Source of the DNA: an uncultured Clostridia bacterium | GTDB lineage: Bacteria > Bacillota > Clostridia > Christensenellales > Maliibacteriaceae | Length of the DNA stretch: 5,539 nt | Assembly: GCA_934613185.1 (NCBI GenBank) | Contig: CAKTSO010000125.1 | Location: 1 to 5,539 of the forward strand | Reading direction: 5' to 3' | Shown here: positions 1 through 4,622 of the stretch, one piece after another | How the letters are laid out: each line of letters begins with the position of its first letter | How positions within the stretch are numbered: position 1 is the first letter of the stretch | Notes under the pieces: model-generated | What the model saw: only the letters and a program-made list of their open reading frames with translations | Told to the model about the DNA's origin: nothing | Database searches by the model: none | Program-made: the position numbers and the translations under genes

Positions 1-2
1 GC

Positions 3-290
3 CTTCAGGTCGACGGCCCGTGCGACGAGATCATGCCGCATCTTGACATGAGCGAAAAAATGCGCGCGTTCGGCTTCGACGTCTTCGACATCGACGGACA
101 CGACATGGGGCAGATCCTGGAGACGTTCGAGAAGATCCGCGGCATGAAAAACGGCCGTCCGAAGTTCATCAACGCCCGCACGATCAAGGGCAAGGGCGTG
201 TCCTATATGGAGAACGTGGTCGTCTGGCACGGCCTTGCGCCGAACGACGAAGAGTACGCGCAGGCAATGAAAGAACTGGAGGAGGCGTGA
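3..290 (+). CDS. Transketolase, N-terminal subunit (3' end only, cut by left edge)
   Basis: This is the last 95 codons of the thiamine-diphosphate-binding half of a split transketolase, a cytoplasmic enzyme of the non-oxidative pentose phosphate pathway. It moves two-carbon ketol units between sugar phosphates. The reading frame is open from base 3 to the TGA at 288-290, so the start lies outside the window. Family landmarks are the LQVDG segment at the visible N-terminus, DGHD (visible residues 31-34), IKGKGVSYME (61-70) and WHGLAPND (75-82). By family alignment, the His of WHG corresponds to the cofactor/substrate histidine that yeast transketolase has in its VHGAPL segment. Such N-terminal subunits are usually about 270-285 residues, so roughly two thirds are missing here. 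The next gene encodes the C-terminal half and begins at the stop codon, so the two are surely co-translated. The sugar-phosphate transketolase assignment is firm, but a related two-carbon transferase specificity cannot be excluded. Confidence 0.95.
   Translation, partial: LQVDGPCDEIMPHLDMSEKMRAFGFDVFDIDGHDMGQILETFEKIRGMKNGRPKFINARTIKGKGVSYMENVVVWHGLAPNDEEYAQAMKELEEA
278..285 (+). promoter_or_regulatory. Ribosome binding site for the transketolase C-terminal subunit
   Basis: GGAGGAGG lies inside the last codons of the upstream subunit gene. It ends 7 bases before the ATG at 293 but only 1 base before the in-frame GTG at 287 that overlaps the upstream TGA. The spacing therefore favours the ATG at 293 as the true start. 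Confidence 0.75.
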
Positions 291-292
291 GT

Positions 293-1234
293 ATGGCGGT
301 GAAAGCGACGAGAGACGGTTTCGGCGACATGATCGCCGAACTCGGAAAACAGGACGAACGCATTTATGTGGTGGACGCCGACATCGGCAAGTCCTGCAAG
401 ACGGACGCGTTCAAAAAAGCGTATCCCGACCGGCATTTGAACGTCGGCATCGCCGAACAGAACGCCGGCGGCGTGGCGGCGGGCCTTGCCACCTGCGGGA
501 AGATCCCGTTCGTTGTGACGTATGCGGCGTTCGGCTCGATGCGCATGTGCGAACAGATCCGCCAGATGATCTGCTATCCCAAATTGAACGTGAAGATCGC
601 CTGTTCCCACGGCGGCGTGACGCCCGCCAACGACGGCGCGACGCACCAGTGCATCGAAGATTACGGCATCATGTGCTCGATCCCGAACATGACGGTCGTC
701 ATGCCTGCGGATTATAACGCCGCCCGCGCACTCGTGAAAGAGGCGGCGGAATTCGAAGGCCCGGTCTATCTGCGCTTTACGCGCGACGCAATCCCCGTCA
801 TTTATGACGAAAACCGGAAATTCGAGATCGGCAAAGCGGTCGAGCTTCGCCGCGGAGACGACGCGGCAATCATCGCCAACGGCGACACCGTCTGCATCGC
901 GCTCGAGGCGGCGAAACAGCTGGAATCTCGGGGCATTCATACGACGGTGCTCGACATGCATACCGTCAAGCCGCTTGACACGGAAGCGGTGACGGACTGC
1001 ATCGATCGCTGCGGCGTGATCGTCACGGTCGAGGATCACAACGTCATCAACGGCATGGGCAGTGCGGTTGCGGCCGTCGCCGGGCAGACGGGACGCGGCA
1101 GGGTGCGCATCATCGGCGTGCAGGATCACTTCGGCATGTCCGCGCCCTACGAGCGGCTTTTGGCGCAGAACGGCATCACGGCGGAGAACATTTGCAAAAA
1201 CGTGACGGAGCTGGTCGCGGAGAAAAAAGCATAA
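293..1234 (+). CDS. Transketolase, C-terminal subunit
   Basis: This 313-residue protein is the pyrimidine-binding and C-terminal half of a two-gene transketolase and pairs with the product of the gene just upstream. Its length is normal for this subunit (about 310). Visible landmarks are VVDADIGKS (residues 26-34) and NVGIAEQN (50-57). Glu55 of the latter is the family glutamate that activates the aminopyrimidine ring of thiamine diphosphate. SHGGVT (105-110), NDGATHQ (113-119) and PNMTVVMPAD (131-140) carry the substrate-pocket histidines His106 and His118, and YLRFTR (159-164) follows. The C-terminal domain of the transketolase/pyruvate dehydrogenase beta type runs from about residue 190 and includes TVEDHNVINGMGSAVA (245-260). 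An in-frame GTG at 287 would add two residues, but the ribosome binding site fits the ATG at 293. Translation is probably coupled to the upstream gene, and a strong terminator follows 17 bases after the stop. Where many homologues have VGEDGATHQ, this one has PANDGATHQ. Function is confident, exact substrate preference less so. Confidence 0.95.
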   Translation: MAVKATRDGFGDMIAELGKQDERIYVVDADIGKSCKTDAFKKAYPDRHLNVGIAEQNAGGVAAGLATCGKIPFVVTYAAFGSMRMCEQIRQMICYPKLNVKIACSHGGVTPANDGATHQCIEDYGIMCSIPNMTVVMPADYNAARALVKEAAEFEGPVYLRFTRDAIPVIYDENRKFEIGKAVELRRGDDAAIIANGDTVCIALEAAKQLESRGIHTTVLDMHTVKPLDTEAVTDCIDRCGVIVTVEDHNVINGMGSAVAAVAGQTGRGRVRIIGVQDHFGMSAPYERLLAQNGITAENICKNVTELVAEKKA

Positions 1235-1251
1235 GTCTGTGATCGGAAATC

Positions 1252-1289
1252 AAACGGCGTTCCCGAAAAACGGGGACGCCGTTTTCTTA
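1252..1289 (+). terminator. Intrinsic terminator after the transketolase genes
   Basis: AAACGGCGTTCCCG at 1252-1265 pairs with CGGGGACGCCGTTT at 1271-1284. The result is a 14-base-pair stem with one G-U pair and a five-A loop. The stem runs directly into the T-rich tail TTCTT. This is a textbook Rho-independent terminator, 17 bases past the stop codon at 1232-1234. It separates the transketolase unit from the operon that starts with mrnC. Confidence 0.93.
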
Positions 1290-1331
1290 TTCGGCGGCGG
1301 TCGATTTCGTCTTTTCGTTCGATTCAAATCA

Positions 1332-1340
1332 TGATACAAT
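1332..1340 (+). promoter_or_regulatory. Extended -10 promoter for the mrnC-thyX-rlmB-yacP-sigH operon
   Basis: TGATACAAT is an extended -10 element (TGn followed by TACAAT, 5 of 6 matches to TATAAT) in an AT-rich pocket of an otherwise GC-rich region. The hexamer 17 bases upstream (TTTTCG, 1312-1317) is a poor -35, as is common for extended -10 promoters. Transcription would start near 1347, leaving a leader of roughly 28 bases before the TTG start at 1375. A perfect 8-base palindrome, ATCATGAT (1328-1335), overlaps the TG element. Its placement just after a terminator and before a five-gene run supports the call. No binding protein can be named. Confidence 0.65.
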
Positions 1341-1362
1341 AAATAACGATTACGCCGTTTAC

Positions 1363-1369
1363 GGAGGGG
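1363..1369 (+). promoter_or_regulatory. Ribosome binding site deciding the TTG start of mrnC
   Basis: GGAGGGG sits 5-7 bases upstream of TTG 1375, depending on which bases of the purine run pair with 16S rRNA. No ATG or GTG in this frame has a comparable site. The next in-frame ATG, at 1396, would leave only a few residues before the catalytic GDAV motif. Confidence 0.7.
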
Positions 1370-1374
1370 TAAGT

Positions 1375-1794
1375 TTGGATACACGCCGTCAGGTTATGCA
1401 AATCAATTCGCTGGTGCTGGCGTTCGTCGGCGACGCGGTGCAGGAGCAGGTCATCAAGACCCATCTTGCGCGGACGATCGACGCGTCCAGTCACGTTTTG
1501 CAGCGGCATTCCGTCGCCTATTTGTGCTGCGAGGCGCAGGCGATGGCCGCCCGTGCGATCTTCGACGAATTGACCGAGGAGGAACAGGCCGTTTATAAAC
1601 GCGCGCGCAATGCGAAGGTCTCCACCGTTCCCAAACACGCGACGGTCAACGATTATCACGCCGCCACGGGGATCGAGGCCGTGATCGGCTTTTGTCATCT
1701 TACGGGAGACGACGTGCGCGCCGAGTGGATCGTGAATCGCATGCGCGAAGTGTGCGACGAGAAGACGAAGAAAAAAGAAGAAAACAACGATTGA
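1375..1794 (+). CDS. mrnC: Mini-ribonuclease III (23S rRNA maturation nuclease)
   Basis: This 139-residue protein is a stand-alone RNase III catalytic domain without the double-stranded-RNA-binding domain. In Bacillus subtilis the family trims both ends of 23S rRNA precursor in the cytoplasm, and that enzyme is of nearly the same length. Landmarks are LVLAFVGDAVQE (residues 13-24), with catalytic Asp20 in the GDAV signature, KRARNAKVSTVPKH (75-88), the family's KRGRNAK segment, and TGIEAVIGF (98-106), with the second metal-binding acid Glu101. The tyrosine usual after GDAV is a glutamine here (Gln23). A lysine- and glutamate-rich tail (129-138) ends the protein. The start is TTG, chosen because a good ribosome binding site precedes it and the family N-terminus fits. 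It is the first gene of a five-gene operon. In many Firmicutes the upstream neighbour is cysS, but here it is a terminated transketolase unit. Confidence 0.93.
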   Translation: MDTRRQVMQINSLVLAFVGDAVQEQVIKTHLARTIDASSHVLQRHSVAYLCCEAQAMAARAIFDELTEEEQAVYKRARNAKVSTVPKHATVNDYHAATGIEAVIGFCHLTGDDVRAEWIVNRMREVCDEKTKKKEENND

Positions 1795-1807
1795 GGGGTG
1801 AAACGCA

Positions 1808-2560
1808 ATGCCGAATACGAAACCGAAAGTGATCTTGCTGCGCCATACGTTCCAGCCGGAGGAGCTGGTCGCCATGGCGGCGAAACTGTGTTATTCCCGC
1901 GCCGATGTGGAAGACTTGAAGGCGGGGATCGAGGCGAAGGATCAGACGCGCTTTTTGCAGAAGCTGATCGAAATGGGACACGAGTCGACGATGGAGCACG
2001 CGAGCTTCACCTTCGCCATCAGCGGCGTTTCCCGAAGCTTTCTGGCGCAGATCACGCGGCACCGCATCGCGAGCTTTTCCGTGCAGTCGCAGCGCTACGT
2101 CGGGCAAAAGCGCGACGAGGGCGAGTTCAACTACATCATGCCGCCCGCGATCGCCGCGCTGGGCGAGGAAGCGCAGGAAAAATTTCATGCGCAGATGGCC
2201 ATGATGCAGACGTGGTATAACGAATGGGTCGATCTGCTCGGTGACGCGGGCGAAAAGAGCAACGAAGATGCGAGGTTCGTTCTGCCCAACGCGGCGGAGA
2301 CGCGGATGCTCATGACGATGAACGTGCGCGAACTTCGCCACTTCTTCGGACTTCGCTGCTGCCGCCGCGCGCAGTGGGAGATTCGGCAGGTCGCGTGGAT
2401 GATGCTCGAAGAGTGTCGCCGTGCCTGCCCGGTCCTGTTTGCAAACGCCGGCCCCGGCTGCCTTTGCGGCGCATGCCCCGAAGGATCGAAAAGCTGCGGA
2501 CAAGCGGCGCTGGTGCGGGAACAGTCGCGCCTTTTGGATGAAGCAATCAAAGGAGAATGA
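1808..2560 (+). CDS. thyX: Flavin-dependent thymidylate synthase ThyX
   Basis: This 250-residue protein makes dTMP from dUMP, using methylenetetrahydrofolate as carbon source and FAD/NAD(P)H as reductant. It is unrelated to ThyA and frees the cell from needing dihydrofolate reductase for this step. The diagnostic ThyX motif RHRxxSxxxxSxR is intact (Arg84-His85-Arg86, Ser89, Ser94, Arg96). Also present are MGHESTMEHASFTF (56-69), which is typical of the family's flavin-binding helix region, and RFVLPNAAETRMLMTMNVRELRHFF (156-180), followed by LRCCRRAQWEIR (182-193). The C-terminus carries a cysteine cluster (Cys184, 185, 203, 207, 218, 220, 223, 230) with CxCxxCx6C spacing at its end. Similar tails are, as I recall, common in clostridial ThyX, but their role is not evident. 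The start ATG has GAGGGGTG about 8 bases upstream, 13 bases after the mrnC stop. The end overlaps an ATG (ATGA at 2557) used or mimicked by the next gene. Confidence 0.97.
   Translation: MPNTKPKVILLRHTFQPEELVAMAAKLCYSRADVEDLKAGIEAKDQTRFLQKLIEMGHESTMEHASFTFAISGVSRSFLAQITRHRIASFSVQSQRYVGQKRDEGEFNYIMPPAIAALGEEAQEKFHAQMAMMQTWYNEWVDLLGDAGEKSNEDARFVLPNAAETRMLMTMNVRELRHFFGLRCCRRAQWEIRQVAWMMLEECRRACPVLFANAGPGCLCGACPEGSKSCGQAALVREQSRLLDEAIKGE
2551..2555 (+). promoter_or_regulatory. Ribosome binding site deciding the start of rlmB
   Basis: AGGAG ends 7 bases before ATG 2563 and only 1 base before ATG 2557, which overlaps the thyX stop as ATGA. The spacing favours 2563 as the working start. Confidence 0.7.
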
Positions 2561-2562
2561 CC

Positions 2563-3300
2563 ATGCCGTCGGAAAATCTGATTTACGGGAGAAACTCCGT
2601 GCGCGAGGCGCTTCGCGCCGAGAAAAAGCCGGAGAAGGTGCTGTTTGTTTCGGGAGAAAAGACGCCGCCGCTTGCCGAGATTTTCGCGTTGGCGAAAAAA
2701 AGCGGCGCGGTGATCCAGACGGTCGATCGAAAGCGGCTGGATCAAATGTGCGGCGGGCAGAATCATCAGGGCGTGGCGGCGGTCGTTCCCGCGACACAGT
2801 ATTCCACCGTCGCCGCGATGCTGCGTTCGGCGGAAGAAAAAGGGGAGGATCCGTTTTTGATCCTGCTGGACGGGATCGAAGATCCGCATAATCTCGGGAG
2901 CATCATTCGAAGCGCGGAATGTGCCGGGGCGCACGGCGTGATCATTCCGAAAAACCGCGCGGTCGGCGTGACGCCGACGGTCGTCAAAGTCTCGAGCGGC
3001 GCGGCGGAATATATGCCCGTGGCGCGCGTGACGAATTTGAACCAGACAATTGAAGATCTGAAAAAAGAAGGCCTTTGGATCGCGGGCGCGGATATGGACG
3101 GCGAGTCGTACTCCAAAGCGCCGCTTTCCGGGCCGATCGCACTCGTCATCGGCGCGGAGGGCGCGGGGATCAGCCGCCTGACGCGGGAAAAATGCGATTT
3201 CATCGTGTCGCTTCCGGTGCTTGGCCATATCGACTCTTTGAACGCGGCGGTCGCCGCCGGAATTTTGATCTACGAAGTCCGGCGCCGCCGCGACGGATGA
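2563..3300 (+). CDS. rlmB: 23S rRNA (guanosine-2'-O-)-methyltransferase, TrmH/SpoU family, RlmB type
   Basis: This 245-residue SPOUT-class enzyme transfers a methyl group from S-adenosylmethionine to the ribose 2'-OH of a guanosine. In Escherichia coli RlmB the target is G2251 in the 23S peptidyl-transferase loop. Residues 5-77 form the L30e-like substrate-binding domain (LIYGRNSVREAL near the start, QNHQGVAAVV at 66-75). The trefoil-knot methyltransferase domain follows with its three motifs: motif 1, LDGIEDPHNLGSIIRSAE (102-119), with Asn110 and the catalytic Arg116; motif 2, VIGAEGAGIS (195-204), with Glu199; and motif 3, VSLPVLGHIDSLNAAVAAGI (215-234). Length matches full-size RlmB. An overlapping ATG at 2557 would add two residues (M-T). 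Expression is coupled to thyX, and the next gene begins at the stop codon. Within the family the exact target nucleotide cannot be read from sequence, so RlmB is a best-fit name supported by operon position. Confidence 0.93.
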   Translation: MPSENLIYGRNSVREALRAEKKPEKVLFVSGEKTPPLAEIFALAKKSGAVIQTVDRKRLDQMCGGQNHQGVAAVVPATQYSTVAAMLRSAEEKGEDPFLILLDGIEDPHNLGSIIRSAECAGAHGVIIPKNRAVGVTPTVVKVSSGAAEYMPVARVTNLNQTIEDLKKEGLWIAGADMDGESYSKAPLSGPIALVIGAEGAGISRLTREKCDFIVSLPVLGHIDSLNAAVAAGILIYEVRRRRDG

Positions 3301-3305
3301 CGACC

Positions 3306-3833
3306 ATGGACGAGATCCTGATCCTCGACGGCTATAACGTCATTTTTGCGTGGCCCGCGCTGAACGAGCGGATGCAGAATCTGAATCTTGAGGCGGCGCG
3401 GGAACTGCTCATGGACTGGATGACGGATTTTCGCGGCGCGACGGGCGTGCAGATCATCGTCGTGTTCGACGCGCATTCCTCCGCGACGGCCACGGCGCTG
3501 CCGACGGAGACGAGCGTCGGCGGGATCGGGCAGGTATTCACCGCGCGCGATCAGACGGCGGACAGCTATATCGAAAAACTGGTCGAACAATTGCGCAGAC
3601 AGGACAAGCGCCGCGTGATCCGCGTCGTCACGGGCGACGCGCTCGAACAGGGGACGGTGCTTTCTTTCGGCGCGGCGCGCATGACCGTGCGCGAACTTCG
3701 CACGCGCGTGGCGCAGAGCCGCGAGGGTACGCGGGCGCATATGGAAAAACTGCAAAGCGCAAAGCGGCACGAATTGACGGGCCGTCTGCCGCAGGACATC
3801 GCCGACGCGCTCGAAGTGATGCGTCGAAGCTGA
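3306..3833 (+). CDS. rae1: YacP-type NYN/PIN-like endoribonuclease (Rae1)
   Basis: This 175-residue protein belongs to the YacP family. Its B. subtilis member, Rae1, cuts certain mRNAs in the ribosomal A site. The start LILDGYNVIFAWP (residues 5-17) is the family signature, with Asp8 and Asn11 in the putative metal site. Further acidic positions that fit a PIN-like active site are VVFDAH (52-57, Asp55), TADSYIEKLV (84-93, Asp86 and Glu90) and VVTGDALEQ (107-115, Asp111). The segment SFGAARMTVRELRTRV (120-135) is also typical. Length is normal. Two starts are possible: ATG 3297 overlaps the rlmB stop (ATGA), while ATG 3306 gives the usual family N-terminus with acidic residues leading into the first strand. 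Neither has a strong ribosome binding site, so translation probably depends on ribosomes finishing rlmB. Family membership is firm. Ribosome-dependent cleavage is carried over from the B. subtilis homologue. Confidence 0.9.
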   Translation: MDEILILDGYNVIFAWPALNERMQNLNLEAARELLMDWMTDFRGATGVQIIVVFDAHSSATATALPTETSVGGIGQVFTARDQTADSYIEKLVEQLRRQDKRRVIRVVTGDALEQGTVLSFGAARMTVRELRTRVAQSREGTRAHMEKLQSAKRHELTGRLPQDIADALEVMRRS

Positions 3834-3844
3834 ATTTTAAAGTT

Positions 3845-3849
3845 AAGGA
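3845..3849 (+). promoter_or_regulatory. Ribosome binding site for sigH, with a three-codon reading frame before the start
   Basis: AAGGA lies 11 bases before ATG 3861 and 14 before the in-frame ATG 3864, so spacing is long for either. An out-of-frame ATG at 3853 is only 3 bases from it and would encode M-R-I followed by TGA at 3862-3864, which overlaps the sigH ATGATG. The site belongs to sigH, but the exact start is slightly uncertain. Confidence 0.55.
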
Positions 3850-3860
3850 TCAATGCGCAT

Positions 3861-4529
3861 ATGATGCAAAACAGCGAACCGTCCGCCGGAAACGCGTACG
3901 AATCGATGACCGACGAAGCGGTCGTCGAGCGCGTGCAGGCGGGCGACAGGCAGGCGGAAGAGTATCTTTATCATAAATACAAGGGCTTCGTGCGCTACTG
4001 CGCAAGGAGCTATTTCCTCATCGGCGCGGATTACGACGACATCATGCAGGAAGGGATGATCGGCCTGCACAAAGCCATCCGCGATTTTCGGCCGCAGCGT
4101 CAGGCGACGTTCCACAGCTTTGCGGAGCTTTGCATCAAGCGCCAGATCATCACGGCGATCAAAACGGCGACGCGGCAGAAGCATATGCCGCTGAACACCT
4201 ATGTCTCTTTAAACAAGCCTCTGTATGAAGACGAGTCCGAACGGACGCTGATCGACGTCATCTCCGGCGCGCGGACGATGAATCCCGAGGAACTGTTCAT
4301 CAGCCGCGAGCAGATGCAGGAGATGGAGCGCGAATTGTCCAAAGTCGCAAGCGAGTTCGAGTGGGAAGTGCTGACGAGTTATCTTCAGGGAATGAATTAC
4401 GTCGAGATCGCGCACGATCTTGGACGCAGCGTCAAGAGCGTGGACAACGCATTACAGCGGATCAAGAAAAAACTGGAGAAGTATCTGAAAGAACGCTACG
4501 GCGAAGAACCGAAAAATACAGAAAAATAA
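3861..4529 (+). CDS. sigH: RNA polymerase sigma-H factor (Spo0H type)
   Basis: This 222-residue sigma-70-family factor recruits RNA polymerase to alternative promoters. In B. subtilis SigH drives entry into sporulation and competence genes, while in other Firmicutes it may control competence or stationary-phase genes. Region 2 spans about residues 18-108, with the core-binding and promoter-melting part DYDDIMQEGMIGLHKAIRDF (57-76) and region 2.4 around RQIITAIKTATRQKH (94-108). The linker PLNTYVSLNKPLY (110-122) is highly characteristic of SigH. Region 4 (about 160-210) contains the helix-turn-helix at MNYVEIAHDLGRSVKSVDNAL (178-198) that reads the -35 element. Length is that of the family. 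It follows yacP by 27 bases, as in the usual Firmicutes order, but rpmG-secE-nusG do not come next: a terminator and a convergent gene do. Presence of SigH does not by itself prove the organism sporulates. Confidence 0.96.
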   Translation: MMQNSEPSAGNAYESMTDEAVVERVQAGDRQAEEYLYHKYKGFVRYCARSYFLIGADYDDIMQEGMIGLHKAIRDFRPQRQATFHSFAELCIKRQIITAIKTATRQKHMPLNTYVSLNKPLYEDESERTLIDVISGARTMNPEELFISREQMQEMERELSKVASEFEWEVLTSYLQGMNYVEIAHDLGRSVKSVDNALQRIKKKLEKYLKERYGEEPKNTEK

Positions 4530-4533
4530 GCAA

Positions 4534-4570
4534 AAAAACGAGGGACGGCAATGCGCCGCTCCTCGTTTTT
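4534..4570. terminator. Bidirectional intrinsic terminator between sigH and pepC
   Basis: AAAAACGAGGG (4534-4544) pairs with CTCCTCGTTTTT (4559-4570) around an inner stem CGGC/GCCG (4546-4549 with 4555-4558). There is one A-C mismatch and one G-U pair, and the loop is AATGC. On the plus strand it ends in five T and lies 4 bases after the sigH stop. On the minus strand the run of seven A at 4532-4538 becomes a T tail, so it can also stop transcription from pepC. Confidence 0.88.
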
Positions 4571-4581
4571 ATCTGCGATTC

Positions 4582-4622
4582 ATTGTAAACTATATTGTAA
4601 ACCGAATTGCCTGGTTTACAAT
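4582..4622. repeat. Three copies of ATTGTAAAC, two of them as arms of a hairpin
   Basis: ATTGTAAAC occurs at 4582-4590 and 4594-4602 in direct orientation and again inverted (GTTTACAAT) at 4614-4622. The second and third form a perfect 10-base-pair inverted repeat, 4594-4603 with 4613-4622, separated by 9 bases. The spacer is markedly AT-rich compared with its surroundings. The right arm touches the pepC stop codon (TAA, complement of 4622-4624). There is no T-run next to the stem, so it is not a standard terminator. It could be a 3'-end mRNA-stabilising hairpin for pepC, a protein-binding site, or a chance repeat. Confidence 0.6.

Noticed and set aside
203..1129. Long minus-strand open frame (308 codons) opposite the transketolase C-terminal subunit
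   Set aside because: It lies antisense to a clear gene, reads as low-complexity Arg/His/Ala-rich protein with no family features, and is the expected by-product of GC-rich codon use.
1353..1360. CGCCGTTT in the mrnC leader repeats the right arm of the upstream terminator and could pair with its left arm
   Set aside because: The match is only 8 bases, the terminator's own arm is much nearer and longer, and the promoter between them means the two are mostly on different transcripts.
1700..2797. Minus-strand open frame (365 codons) across mrnC, thyX and rlmB
   Set aside because: It spans three well-supported genes, has Arg/Ala/Phe-rich composition and no recognisable motif or ribosome binding context.
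2185..3228. Minus-strand open frame (347 codons) opposite thyX and rlmB
   Set aside because: Same reasoning: a shadow of the plus-strand coding frames, with no domain signature.
3774..3779. TTGACG as the -35 of an internal sigH promoter
   Set aside because: No acceptable -10 lies 16-18 bases downstream. The hexamer is within yacP coding sequence and fits its codons.
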